DNA of 64,000 bases from Gp1-AA122 sp036378535. GTDB taxonomy: Bacteria; Acidobacteriota; Terriglobia; Terriglobales; Acidobacteriaceae. Position numbers and translations under genes: made by a program. The stretch is from the NCBI GenBank assembly GCA_036378535.1, contig DASUWH010000059.1, forward strand, positions 121,408 to 185,407, in the 5' to 3' direction. The notes beneath the pieces were generated by a model. That model was not told the DNA's origin and did no database searches. It was given only the letters and a program-made list of their open reading frames with translations. Position 1 is the stretch's first letter. The number at the start of each line of letters is the position of its first letter. Below are positions 16,202 through 24,660 of the stretch, piece after piece.

Positions 16202-16474
16202 GTGATAAAGACCTTCGCAGATGCCGATACGAAGAGGGCTTTTGAAACGGGGAAATCGCAAGACCCTCCAGCGGCAGCGTTGAGGCGAAAATTTGCGGTC
16301 TTGGATAGCGCAACCACGTTAGGTGACCTGGCCCGCGTACCGGGTAATAATTTCGAGAAGTACCAAGATCACCGCAAAGGTCAATACAGTATCCGAGTGA
16401 ATCAGAAATACCGACTCTTTTTCACTTGGCAGGATGGCAATGCATACAACGTCCGTTTGGCGGACGAGCACTGA
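16202..16474 (+). CDS. higB: HigB-type toxin of a type II TA system
   Basis: A 90-residue RelE-superfamily protein. The sequence around PGNNFEKYQDHRKGQYSIRVN and YRLFFTW matches HigB/RelE mRNA interferases that cleave mRNA on the ribosome. The order toxin-then-antitoxin is typical of HigBA. The start is GTG with hardly any leader. The antitoxin starts 25 bases after the stop. Confidence 0.88.
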   Translation: MIKTFADADTKRAFETGKSQDPPAAALRRKFAVLDSATTLGDLARVPGNNFEKYQDHRKGQYSIRVNQKYRLFFTWQDGNAYNVRLADEH

Positions 16475-16499
16475 TATATCCGAAATGGGGGGTAAGGTT

Positions 16500-16820
16500 A
16501 TGAGCCCTGAAAGAAGTGGGAATCCGAATTGGAAGGTGCATCCCGGTGAGATTCTGAAAGAAGAATTTCTGGTGCCGCTGAACCTTTCTACGTACGAACT
16601 GGCGAAGAGACTGGACGTGCCTGCGCCACGAATCAACGACATCGTGCTCCAGAAGCGCGGCATCACACCCGAAACGGCCGTACTGCTCGCTCGATTTTTC
16701 AGCACCACAGAACAGTTCTGGCTGAATCTCCAGGCTGCATACGATATCGACCGCGCCAAACGTCATCTTGCCCGCAAGCTGAAGGCTATTACCCCACTCG
16801 CTGCCGCAATCGGTGTCTAG
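16500..16820 (+). CDS. higA: HigA-type antitoxin, XRE family
   Basis: A 106-residue helix-turn-helix protein. HPGEILKEEFLVPL near residue 13 and the HTH (STYELAKRLDVPAPRINDIVLQKRGITPETAVLLARFF) are characteristic of HigA/VapI antitoxins, which bind the toxin and repress the operon. The ATG at 16500 follows GGGGGGTAAGG at good spacing; longer in-frame starts overlap higB and are less likely. The dimerising C-terminal FWLNLQAAYDID is also typical. Confidence 0.9.
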   Translation: MSPERSGNPNWKVHPGEILKEEFLVPLNLSTYELAKRLDVPAPRINDIVLQKRGITPETAVLLARFFSTTEQFWLNLQAAYDIDRAKRHLARKLKAITPLAAAIGV

Positions 16821-17049
16821 GTTTTCGAGCCCACCGGTGGCGACCTGTTCTGACGGCCAACGCAAGAGAGGTTTCGGACAAATCCACCGCGGTCGTCACC
16901 GCGCTATTTGCATTCTGAACGGTGGCGGCCGAAAATGGTTGTGCTCAGAACATCTCTAGACAGGCAACAGTGCGAACTTCGCAGATGAAATCGATCTTTG
17001 GGGAACGCCGGCTTTTGCGCGCGGGTAAGCGGGGTTCTGGCGGTTCCGT
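16821..17049. other. Intergenic, nothing recognised
   Basis: About 230 bases between higA and the zinc-finger membrane protein. No open frame, terminator or repeat stands out. Confidence 0.5.
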
Positions 17050-17493
17050 ATGAGCCAGTGCGTTGATCCCCTGGTGGGGAAGATTTTAGCCGGCTGGCGC
17101 TATGACATCTCCGGTCTTGCGCCCGAGATGCGTGGCGATTACGAACAGCACTTCACCGATTGTGCCTATTGCCGCTCGCGCCAGCGTCTGCATCGGGGCA
17201 TTGATCTCGGGTTGATTGGGCTCGCTTCACTCTCAGCTGGCTTATTTTTTCTGGCCTTCGTAGTCATTCATCACTATGGACCACGGCACGCATTTTGGCT
17301 GGAAGTAGGAGCGCTGGGCGGATTTGCTTTGTCCGCGATCATCTGGCTGATTGTGGCCGTGGCTACGCCGGCGCCGCTGACGGTGGTAGATGTGGCCCGG
17401 GTGGGCGCCCGGCGCGTTCATGACCGTCTGCCGGCGGAAATCCGCGAACGCCTGCCGGAAGAATTACGCTTGAAAATCACCGGACATTCCTGA
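17050..17493 (+). CDS. Membrane protein with HxxxCxxC zinc-binding-like motif
   Basis: A 147-residue protein. The N-terminal 40 residues hold HFTDCAYC (about 37-44), the second half of a zf-HC2-type finger as found in anti-sigma factors; Cys4 could supply a further ligand. Two hydrophobic helices follow (about 54-72 and 84-103). The C-terminal 40 residues are charged, with a repeated pattern RLPAEIRERLPEELR. No sigma factor gene is adjacent, so an anti-sigma role is only a guess. It precedes the methionine aminopeptidase by 26 bases. Confidence 0.7.
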   Translation: MSQCVDPLVGKILAGWRYDISGLAPEMRGDYEQHFTDCAYCRSRQRLHRGIDLGLIGLASLSAGLFFLAFVVIHHYGPRHAFWLEVGALGGFALSAIIWLIVAVATPAPLTVVDVARVGARRVHDRLPAEIRERLPEELRLKITGHS

Positions 17494-17519
17494 TTCCTGC
17501 ACCTCCCTGAGGGGGGAAC

Positions 17520-18263
17520 TTGTCTATAACAACCGAAGAAGAATTGAAAGCCATGCAGGCTGCCGGAGCGGTAGTGCGGCGAGTGCTCGACAGCATGAAA
17601 GCCCAGGTCCGGCCGGGAGTAAGCACGCGCGAGTTGGATGAGATCGGCACGCGTGTTATGCGGGCCGCAGACGCTAATTCTGCTCCAGCTATGGTCTATT
17701 CCTTTCCGGGAAACAATTGCATCAGCCTCAACGATGAAGCGGTGCACGGAATTCCTGCGGATCGAGTCCTCGAATCCGGGGATCTGGTGAAGCTGGACGT
17801 TACCGTCGAGAAAGACGGTTACATGGCCGACGCGGCAGTCACAGTGCCGGTCGGCAAAGTTTCCGACGAGCGCCTGCGGCTGCTGCATTGCGCCGAGCGC
17901 GCATTTGATGCCGCGATGCTGGTGGCGCGAGCCGGTTTTCGCGTCTTCGAGATTGGGCGCGCGGTGGAGCGCACGGTACGTCGTGAGGGTTTTTCAATTA
18001 TTCGCGAACTCGGCGGTCATGGCATTGGCCGCACAATTCACGAAGCGCCACACGTTCCCAATTACCTGGACCGCAGCGCCAGCCAGGTTCTTGCCGAAGG
18101 CATGGTTATCACGGTTGAGCCGATTATCTCCGCAGGCAGCGGCGAGGTCTTCCTTGATCGGGATGGCTGGACGGTCCGGACAAAGGACGGCCAACCGTCA
18201 GCCCATTACGAGCACACCCTGGTAATCACCAAAGGACGGCCGCTCCTGCTGACTGCGGCGTAG
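17520..18263 (+). CDS. map: Methionine aminopeptidase, type I
   Basis: Removes N-terminal methionine from new proteins. The 247-residue product has the dinuclear metal-site ligands of the family: two Asp in KLDVTVEKDGYMADAA, His in GHGIGRTIHEAP, Glu in VEPII and Glu in HYEHTL. The start is TTG directly after GGGGGGAAC, which is a strong ribosome site. It may be co-transcribed with the small membrane protein upstream. Confidence 0.95.
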   Translation: MSITTEEELKAMQAAGAVVRRVLDSMKAQVRPGVSTRELDEIGTRVMRAADANSAPAMVYSFPGNNCISLNDEAVHGIPADRVLESGDLVKLDVTVEKDGYMADAAVTVPVGKVSDERLRLLHCAERAFDAAMLVARAGFRVFEIGRAVERTVRREGFSIIRELGGHGIGRTIHEAPHVPNYLDRSASQVLAEGMVITVEPIISAGSGEVFLDRDGWTVRTKDGQPSAHYEHTLVITKGRPLLLTAA

Positions 18264-18267
18264 AGCC

Positions 18268-18744
18268 TTAGGTTTTGATGTGACAGCTGGCCAATCCGCG
18301 CTTTTCGAGATACTGCTGGTGATAATCCTCGGCTGGATAGAACGCCGGCGCGGGGACAATCTGGGTAACAATCTTATTGCGAAACTTACCGGATTGATCC
18401 CAAGCCTCTTTGGAGGCCTGAGCCAGTTTCTGCTGTTCCGGAGTGTGGAAGAAAATTGCGGAGCGGTACTGGGTGCCCCAATCCGGGCCTTGCCGGTTTA
18501 GTGTGGTGGGGTCGTGATTTTCCCAGAAAACGTTTAAGAGCTGGTCGTAGGAAATCCTGGCAGGATCGTATTCCACCTCGACAGCTTCGGCGTGACCGGT
18601 CTGATCGGTGCAAACATCTTCGTACGTGGGATCCGCCGTTTGCCCGCCGATGTAGCCCACCCGGGTCGAAATCACGCCGGGGAGCTGCCGAAAAGTGGCC
18701 TCAACACCCCAGAAGCATCCTGCTGCAAATGTAGCTTTTGCCAT
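18268..18744 (-). CDS. msrA: Peptide methionine-S-sulfoxide reductase MsrA
   Basis: Reduces methionine S-sulfoxide in proteins. The 158-residue product has the active-site Cys in AGCFWGVEATF and the family strings RVGYIGG, TGHAEAVEVEYDP and YRSAIFFH. No MsrB domain is fused. It is convergent with map, 4 bases apart. The C-terminal LASCHIKT contains a Cys that could resolve the sulfenic acid. Confidence 0.95.
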   Translation of the reverse strand: MAKATFAAGCFWGVEATFRQLPGVISTRVGYIGGQTADPTYEDVCTDQTGHAEAVEVEYDPARISYDQLLNVFWENHDPTTLNRQGPDWGTQYRSAIFFHTPEQQKLAQASKEAWDQSGKFRNKIVTQIVPAPAFYPAEDYHQQYLEKRGLASCHIKT

Positions 18745-18888
18745 GTCGTACTCCCGAGTGCATTAGATGCTGGAGGTAGCCAGAAGTGGCAAGCTGGCGC
18801 AAGGAGAGCCAGTTGGTTGGACGGGTCCATCCGTCTTAGTGTCTTTTGCGAGTGCAACACGATCGTGACCCCAGAACCGAGGAAGTCT

Positions 18889-19833
18889 TCAGCCTTGACC
18901 GGACAGCATCGCGCCAGTCAGGTCTGCGATCCGGCTGACCCGGTGCTCGATACACCATTGCTCCAATGCGTTCACGATTTTCTCGGTTGCGCAGGGATCC
19001 CAGTAGCTGGCCGTGCCAACCTGCACAGCGGCTGCGCCCGCCAGCATGAATTCAATTACATCGGCGGCGGTGCTGATCCCGCCCATACCTATAACCGGAA
19101 TTCTGACCGCATGAGCAGCTTCATAAACCATGCGCACGGCAATGGGACGGATGGCAGGGCCAGACAGGCCGGCGGTGACGTTGGAAATGCGCGGTTTACG
19201 TGTCTCCACATCGATGGCCATGGCCACAAAGGTATTCACCAGTGAGATGGCATCGGCGCCGGCTGACTCGGCGATCTGAGCCATTTGCGCGATGCTGGTG
19301 ACATTTGGGGAGAGCTTCACGATCAGCGGCCGGGTCGAAGCGCGTTTGGCGGTTAGGACTACATCTTCCAGCATGAGCGGCGCGGTTCCGAACACGATTC
19401 CGCCATGCGCGGTATTGGGGCAGGAAACATTCAGTTCGTAGGCGGCTATGCCTTCGCCTTCATTGAGAATATGAATAGTGCGCTCATAATCTTCGCGGGT
19501 GTAGCCGAAGACGTTCGCGATAACGACAATATTCTTCAGCTCCCGCAATAGGGGAAGCTTCTCTTCAATGAATGCCTTGGCGCCGATATTCTGCAACCCG
19601 ATCGCGTTCAGCATGCCTGCCGGGGTTTCAAACAAGCGAGGTGGAGGATTGCCGATCATCGGCTCCTTCGAAAGGCCTTTGACTACGAAGCCGCCAAGCT
19701 TGCTGAGTTCGACCACATCCTCAAATTCGACGCCGTAGCCAAAGGTGCCGCTGGCGGCGATAACCGGATTCTTCAACTCCATGCCAACAAAACTCACACG
19801 CAGATCAGGCTTGTTAACGGGTAAATCAGCCAT
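18889..19833 (-). CDS. pyrD: Dihydroorotate dehydrogenase, class 1
   Basis: Oxidises dihydroorotate to orotate in pyrimidine synthesis. The 314-residue protein has the FMN-barrel strings NPVIAASGTFGYG and IPVIGMGGISTAADVIEF. The catalytic Cys in NVSCPNT (Cys, not Ser) marks class 1, and the overall pattern fits class 1B, which normally needs a PyrK electron-transfer partner that is not seen here. The start codon immediately follows the stop of the upstream phosphatase gene. Confidence 0.93.
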   Translation of the reverse strand: MADLPVNKPDLRVSFVGMELKNPVIAASGTFGYGVEFEDVVELSKLGGFVVKGLSKEPMIGNPPPRLFETPAGMLNAIGLQNIGAKAFIEEKLPLLRELKNIVVIANVFGYTREDYERTIHILNEGEGIAAYELNVSCPNTAHGGIVFGTAPLMLEDVVLTAKRASTRPLIVKLSPNVTSIAQMAQIAESAGADAISLVNTFVAMAIDVETRKPRISNVTAGLSGPAIRPIAVRMVYEAAHAVRIPVIGMGGISTAADVIEFMLAGAAAVQVGTASYWDPCATEKIVNALEQWCIEHRVSRIADLTGAMLSGQG

Positions 19834-21504
19834 TTATTTGTTTCCCTCTCCGATACGGTGGGCGGCCGGGTGTGTGCCGCGACCCTCAGTGTTCTCTGCT
19901 TGCGAACGCGGGGGATTCTCCGTGGCGGCGGCAGTGAGGCCTTCGGTCAAAACCCGGCCAACAGCATGGCTGGGCGCATTGATGCCGAGAAGCGATGCCA
20001 GAGTAACAGCAAGATCCACCGGTTCGACATGAGTTCGGTAGGTCCCGGGTTGAAATACCAGCCCATAAAAGGCGAGTGGAACGTGGGTGTCGTACGAGTA
20101 GGGTGACGCGTGATCGGTCCCGGATATGCTTCCGACGACATAGGGAACCGGCACTCCGATCACATACCATCCACCTTCCGGCGAATAGCTGTTGAGGAAC
20201 TTGCGGCCAAACGCTGTGTGCGGAACCTTCCCCGCGGCTAACTGGCTGCGCGTGTAGTAGTCGCGCAGGCCGGCAGCTTGCAGCGCTTCTCCCACGGCAT
20301 GCTCCGCGTCTTCTTCGGATATATGGAGGGCAGAGAAGGCATCCTGATCGAGCCAGGCGAGCGGATAATCGAACTCTTTCAGATACTCGGCCTTATGGCC
20401 GGGGGAAATTTTGTCGCTGAGGCGATCGTTGATCTGGTCGCGCAACTTGCGGGGGTTCACCCCTGCGGCGGGAATGTGCAGCTTCGAAGCCTGGGCGGGA
20501 AGAGGAGCAACTCCGTGATCCGCTGAGAGCGCAATCCATACATTTGCCAGTCCGAGCTGTTTTCCGAGAAAAGTGAAGAAATCGGCCAGTTGCCGATCGA
20601 GGGCGAGTGCCATCGCCTGCATCTGCGGGGCATCGGGCCCAACCGCGTGCCCCAGGATGTCATTCGCCGAAAGGCTTATCGATAACAGGTCGGTAGCTGG
20701 TCCTGAACCCAGGTGCTCGTAGACGACCAATTCACGCGCAAACTCCAGTTCATAATCGTTGGCGAATGGGGTCGCACCCACTACGCCGTAATATCCCTTC
20801 GAGGCGTTGGCCGCCGTTGTTCCGAGCACGTTTCCTTTGTCGTCCTTCCACTCCTGGTTCAGATACTTGTCACCGCGCTTGTTCTCATTGAATTGCTGTA
20901 CCCAGGTTGGCAGCTTATTCCGGTAGTACGTGGAAGTGATCCAGGCGCCGCTATCTTTGTCGATCCAATAAGCGCCATCGGCTGCAAAGCCCCCGGGCAG
21001 GATGGCGGCGCGGTCCTTCAGCGAAATGGCAAACACCCGGGCCTTGCCTTGGGTCGCAAGTTTCATCTCGTCACCGAGGGTGCTTGCCAAGAGGTTGTGG
21101 GGCGAGGCGCCGGGCCCGGTGTCGCTGGTGCCGAGCAGTTTCGTTGAGTCATCCTCGACGGAAGTGACCTGGTGCTTTTTCTGAGGATCCCACCATTCGT
21201 TTGAAATGATGCCGTGGCCGCTCGTATAGGTTCCGGTAAATAGAGTCGCATGGCCGGGAGCGGTGCGGGTATTGGCATATTCGTAGTCACAATTGGGGAA
21301 ATAGGCGCCACGTTCCAGCAACAGCCGGAATCCGCCGTCCCTGAACTGATCGCGGTAGCGCTCCAGGTAGTCGCCGCGAAACTGGTCAATCACGACGACC
21401 ACAATCAGCTTGGGATGAGCGTTATAGGCGGACCCAAAGCAGAAGGTCGTGAGAAGCGCACCCAGCAGCAGAGCAACAGCTGTGCGAATCGGGGAAGTTC
21501 TCAT
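19834..21504 (-). CDS. PafA-like secreted alkaline phosphatase
   Basis: A 556-residue member of the alkaline phosphatase/phosphodiesterase superfamily. A signal peptide covers about residues 1-25. The metal/nucleophile motifs are VVVIDQFRGDYLERY (Asp40), ANTRTAPGHATLFTG (Thr81, probable nucleophile), LSADHGVAPLP and TDHASPYSYDTHVPL. These fit PafA-type phosphate-irrepressible phosphatases, with Thr in place of Ser. It probably acts on phosphomonoesters in the periplasm. It lies directly upstream of pyrD with no intergenic space. Confidence 0.88.
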   Translation of the reverse strand: MRTSPIRTAVALLLGALLTTFCFGSAYNAHPKLIVVVVIDQFRGDYLERYRDQFRDGGFRLLLERGAYFPNCDYEYANTRTAPGHATLFTGTYTSGHGIISNEWWDPQKKHQVTSVEDDSTKLLGTSDTGPGASPHNLLASTLGDEMKLATQGKARVFAISLKDRAAILPGGFAADGAYWIDKDSGAWITSTYYRNKLPTWVQQFNENKRGDKYLNQEWKDDKGNVLGTTAANASKGYYGVVGATPFANDYELEFARELVVYEHLGSGPATDLLSISLSANDILGHAVGPDAPQMQAMALALDRQLADFFTFLGKQLGLANVWIALSADHGVAPLPAQASKLHIPAAGVNPRKLRDQINDRLSDKISPGHKAEYLKEFDYPLAWLDQDAFSALHISEEDAEHAVGEALQAAGLRDYYTRSQLAAGKVPHTAFGRKFLNSYSPEGGWYVIGVPVPYVVGSISGTDHASPYSYDTHVPLAFYGLVFQPGTYRTHVEPVDLAVTLASLLGINAPSHAVGRVLTEGLTAAATENPPRSQAENTEGRGTHPAAHRIGEGNK

Positions 21505-21589
21505 TGCGCTGTAGTTTACAGGTGAGAGGCGCTAACAGCCAACGTGTGGTCGCGCCGAGAGCCGCCTTTCCGGTACATTAATAGTTTCT

Positions 21590-22882
21590 ATGCTCGACCT
21601 CGCATTTGTACGAGATAACTTGAGCCTCGTGGAGCAGAAGCTTCGCGACCGCGGCATGAATCCTGCCGAGGTGCTGAAGGATTTTCGCGAAATTGACCGC
21701 CAGCGCCGGCACGCGATCACCGAGACTGAGACCCTCAAAGCCAGTCGCAACGCGAAGTCCGAGCAGATCGCCAAGCTAAAGAAAAGCGGCCAGGATGCGA
21801 CGGCGCTGATCAATGAAACCAAGGAACTGCGCGAGAAGATCCAGGAGAAGGAGAAATCCTCGGAAGAATTCGACGCGCGCCTGCGGCAGTTGCTGGCGGG
21901 AATTCCGAATCTTCCTCATGCCAGCGTTCCGGTTGGACAATCGGCAGACGATAACGTCGAAGTGCGGCGCTGGGGTAATCCGCCGAAATTTGACTTCACG
22001 CCAAAACCGCATTGGGAATTGGGGGAGCAGCTAGGCGTGCTCGATCTGGAGCGCGCGGTAAAGCTGACGGGCGCCCGTTTCGCAGTCTACTGGGATCTGG
22101 GAGCAAAACTGGAGCGAGCCATTGCGAATTTTATGCTCGATCTGCACACCCGTGAGCATGGCTATACCGAGGTGCTGCCGCCGTACCTGGTCAATTCCGA
22201 TTCCATGTACGGTACCGGGCAACTTCCCAAGTTTGCTGCCGACTCGTTTCGAGTGCCTTTCGGCGACAAAGATCTTTGGTTGATTCCGACCGCAGAAGTA
22301 CCGGTCACAAATCTTTATAGGGATGAGACCCTGGATTGTGCGCGTTTGCCCATTTTGCTCACGGCTTATACTCCCTGTTTTCGCAGCGAAGCTGGATCCT
22401 ATGGAAAGGATGTTCGCGGCATCATCCGCCAACACCAGTTCCAAAAAGTGGAACTGGTGAAGTTCGCCAGGCCTGAGACCTCCTACGACGAACTGGAGAA
22501 ACTCACGCGCAATGCCGAGTCGGTTCTGCAGAAGCTTGGCATCCATTACCGGGTGGTGGCGCTGTGCACGGGAGATATGGGGGCCGCGTCCGCCAAGACC
22601 TATGACATTGAGGTCTGGCTTCCGGGTCAACAGGTATTCCGGGAAATCTCGTCGTGCTCGAATTTCGAGGCTTACCAGGCGCGCCGGGCAAATATTCGTT
22701 ACCGGCCGGAGGGGAAGAACAAAAGCGAATACGTGCATACTTTGAACGGCAGCGGATTGGCCGTGGGACGCACGTGGGTAGCTATTGTGGAGAATTTTCA
22801 GCAGGCCGACGGCAGCGTTGTTATTCCGGAAATTCTGCGCCCCTACATCGGGGCGGAGCGAATCACTCCACGCAAGCTCTAG
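21590..22882 (+). CDS. serS: Seryl-tRNA synthetase
   Basis: Charges tRNA-Ser with serine. The 430 residues have the long N-terminal coiled-coil arm (about 25-105) that grips the tRNA variable arm. The class II catalytic core has motif 2 in TPCFRSEAGSYGKDVRGIIRQHQF and motif 3 in NGSGLAVGRTWVAIVE. Length is standard. It stands alone on the plus strand, divergent from the phosphatase gene. Confidence 0.97.
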   Translation: MLDLAFVRDNLSLVEQKLRDRGMNPAEVLKDFREIDRQRRHAITETETLKASRNAKSEQIAKLKKSGQDATALINETKELREKIQEKEKSSEEFDARLRQLLAGIPNLPHASVPVGQSADDNVEVRRWGNPPKFDFTPKPHWELGEQLGVLDLERAVKLTGARFAVYWDLGAKLERAIANFMLDLHTREHGYTEVLPPYLVNSDSMYGTGQLPKFAADSFRVPFGDKDLWLIPTAEVPVTNLYRDETLDCARLPILLTAYTPCFRSEAGSYGKDVRGIIRQHQFQKVELVKFARPETSYDELEKLTRNAESVLQKLGIHYRVVALCTGDMGAASAKTYDIEVWLPGQQVFREISSCSNFEAYQARRANIRYRPEGKNKSEYVHTLNGSGLAVGRTWVAIVENFQQADGSVVIPEILRPYIGAERITPRKL

Positions 22883-22951
22883 CCACATAAACGGGGTATA
22901 AGAATCTGATTTGGCACGTTGCCTATTCCGGCAGTAGACTAAACCGTAGAC

Positions 22952-23377
22952 GTGAACCAAACCGAGGCCAGTACACCGATTCCGCAAGCGCCCGCTCTGG
23001 GTGCGAGCGCCGTCTGGCGCACGATTCGTAGCTATATCTTGTGGTCGTATGAGCGCGGAAGTTTTCATTATGATGTAATGGTCACTTTGATCCTGCTATT
23101 TGTGTTTTTCACGCCGTACTGGATCAATTACAAGGACAAACCGATTGAGCGTAACCCGCATCCTACAGGCGTCTCAGTGTTGCCTGATACTGAGGGCGGA
23201 TTCCTGTATCAAATAGAAGGCGCTGCCATTAGCGCGAAAGAGGATGCGGACATCAGGGATCAGCTGCTCGGGATCATCGAGCCGATTGCGGGCGGGGGGG
23301 TGACCATCACCCAGTACCAGCCCGTGCGCGATTCCAAAGGACGCGTGCAAAGCTACAAGGTTTGGGTCCAGCGATAA
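22952..23377 (+). CDS. Single-pass membrane protein, unknown function
   Basis: A 141-residue protein with one transmembrane helix (about 43-60, VMVTLILLFVFFTPYW). A short cytoplasmic leader precedes it and a periplasmic domain of about 80 residues follows. The C-terminal part reads like a small alpha/beta fold (ISAKEDADIRDQLLGIIEPIAGGGVTI, split over two elements). I do not recognise the family. The start is GTG. The LolA-like gene follows 20 bases on, so the two are likely co-transcribed and may work together at the envelope. Confidence 0.7.
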   Translation: MNQTEASTPIPQAPALGASAVWRTIRSYILWSYERGSFHYDVMVTLILLFVFFTPYWINYKDKPIERNPHPTGVSVLPDTEGGFLYQIEGAAISAKEDADIRDQLLGIIEPIAGGGVTITQYQPVRDSKGRVQSYKVWVQR

Positions 23378-23397
23378 CAACGAGGTCTCTAAAGAAC

Positions 23398-24117
23398 GTG
23401 AAAGGCTACTGGCGAGCCGCGCTCTTCTTGCTTATCTGCCTGCTGTCCTTTGGCCTGGCGCAGGCGTGGCAGTCTGCGTCGCCGGCAACGAACGCGGACG
23501 GCAAACTCGAAAAAGTTCTGATCAGGATGGATGCCACCGCTGCGCAATTTCGCAGTGCTGAAGCGAATCTCAGCTGGGAGCAGTATCAGAAGGTCATCAA
23601 CGACTCGGATGTCGAAGAGGGCAAAGTCTACTTTCGCCGCGGCGGCAAAGACATCCAAATGATGGCCGACATCAGCAAACCAGCGGCCAGGCAGATTCTT
23701 TACAGCAACGGTAAAGTACAGCTTTTTGAGCCAAAGGTTGATCGCGTGACCGTCTACTCACCCGGCAAGAGCCGCGCGGACGTCGAGAGCTTCGTTGTCC
23801 TGGGCTTTGGCGGGGGCGGCCACGATCTACTCAAGACCTTCGACGTGAAATATGCGGGAACGGAAGACCTGAACGGCGTATCCACCGAAAAGCTGGAATT
23901 GGTTCCAAAATCGGAGCGTCTGCGCGGGATGTTCGAACGTCTTGACATGTGGGTTGATCCGAAGCTGGGAGTCGCCATCCAGCAGAAATTTTTCCAACCC
24001 GAAGGTGATTACCGGTTGACCAAATATTCCGACATCCGCCTGAATCAGAAGCTTCCGGATAATATTTTCAAGCTCAAGACCGATAGCAGAACAAAAACGG
24101 TGTCGCCACAGGCGTAA
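23398..24117 (+). CDS. LolA-like outer-membrane lipoprotein-sorting protein
   Basis: A 239-residue exported protein. The signal peptide spans about residues 1-24. The mature part resembles the LolA/LolB-fold family: an N-terminal helix and a half-barrel with RMDATAAQFRSAEANLSWEQY, VYFRRGGKDIQMMADI and MWVDPKLGVAIQQKFF. LolA carries lipoproteins across the periplasm; this variant family is common in Acidobacteriota and its cargo is not known. The GTG start at 23398 is preferred over an upstream TTG at 23362 because it begins just before the signal peptide. The upstream TTG would overlap the previous gene. Confidence 0.8.
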   Translation: MKGYWRAALFLLICLLSFGLAQAWQSASPATNADGKLEKVLIRMDATAAQFRSAEANLSWEQYQKVINDSDVEEGKVYFRRGGKDIQMMADISKPAARQILYSNGKVQLFEPKVDRVTVYSPGKSRADVESFVVLGFGGGGHDLLKTFDVKYAGTEDLNGVSTEKLELVPKSERLRGMFERLDMWVDPKLGVAIQQKFFQPEGDYRLTKYSDIRLNQKLPDNIFKLKTDSRTKTVSPQA

Positions 24118-24239
24118 ATCGCCGGCAAAAGATTAAGAGCTGAAAAACTGAGCGGCAGAGGATATACTGCAAAAATCCCTTCGACGAAGTTCCGGATACC
24201 AGAACTGTGGTTCCGGTGACGAAAGCGAGCTGAAGTTTA

Positions 24240-24455
24240 ATGGCCAAGGTTTTTACGATCCCGGTCCCTCCCAACGTTAACCGGAAACGCCGCGAACGCA
24301 CCTCGGATCCGCGCTATGTCGAGGGCCAGCGCCTGCTCGTCGAAGCCATGAGGTATCTGACCCAGTCCGATCCGGTGACCAATCGCTCCGCCATTGAGTT
24401 GATCTCGGAACACGTGCGCACGCGATTCCGCATGACCGACTCACCGCTGGCGTAG
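24240..24455 (+). CDS. Small basic protein, unknown function
   Basis: A 71-residue frame, rich in Arg, with N-terminal VFTIPVPPNVNRKRRERTSDP and no signal peptide. The codon composition looks coding and the ATG stands 122 bases after the LolA-like gene. I do not recognise it. It may be a short housekeeping or regulatory protein; its reality should be tested by conservation. Confidence 0.55.
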   Translation: MAKVFTIPVPPNVNRKRRERTSDPRYVEGQRLLVEAMRYLTQSDPVTNRSAIELISEHVRTRFRMTDSPLA

Positions 24456-24570
24456 GTTCCTGCCCAACTGACATCGGCGAGACACAGCCTGTGTAGCGGC
24501 GGCTACATTTGTGCAGCGAAGAATTCTCTCTTTCTGACCGTAGGTCATTGAGAAGTTGGGCACTTAGCTA

Positions 24571-24599
24571 TTGACACTGCGGCGATTGGTACTACACTT
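24571..24599 (+). promoter_or_regulatory. Putative promoter of the first TonB-dependent receptor
   Basis: TTGACA (24571-24576), a 17-base spacer and ACACTT (24594-24599) resemble a sigma70 promoter. The receptor's likely ATG is at 24661, giving a leader of about 55 bases with GAGGG before it. The TTG of the -35 box also opens the receptor frame, but a start there would be inside the promoter. Confidence 0.45.
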
Positions 24600-24660
24600 G
24601 TGCGCTAAAGTCACACGCCAATGTGACGTAGATCACACGCAGGCGCGCGAGGGTACCCCC

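Noticed and set aside
22031..23068. 345-codon open frame on the minus strand
   Set aside because: Antisense to serS, which has full family motifs; the frame is a by-product of high GC.
24571..24660. Longer start (TTG) for the first TonB-dependent receptor
   Set aside because: The TTG is part of a TTGACA -35 box, and the signal peptide begins at 24661 after GAGGG.
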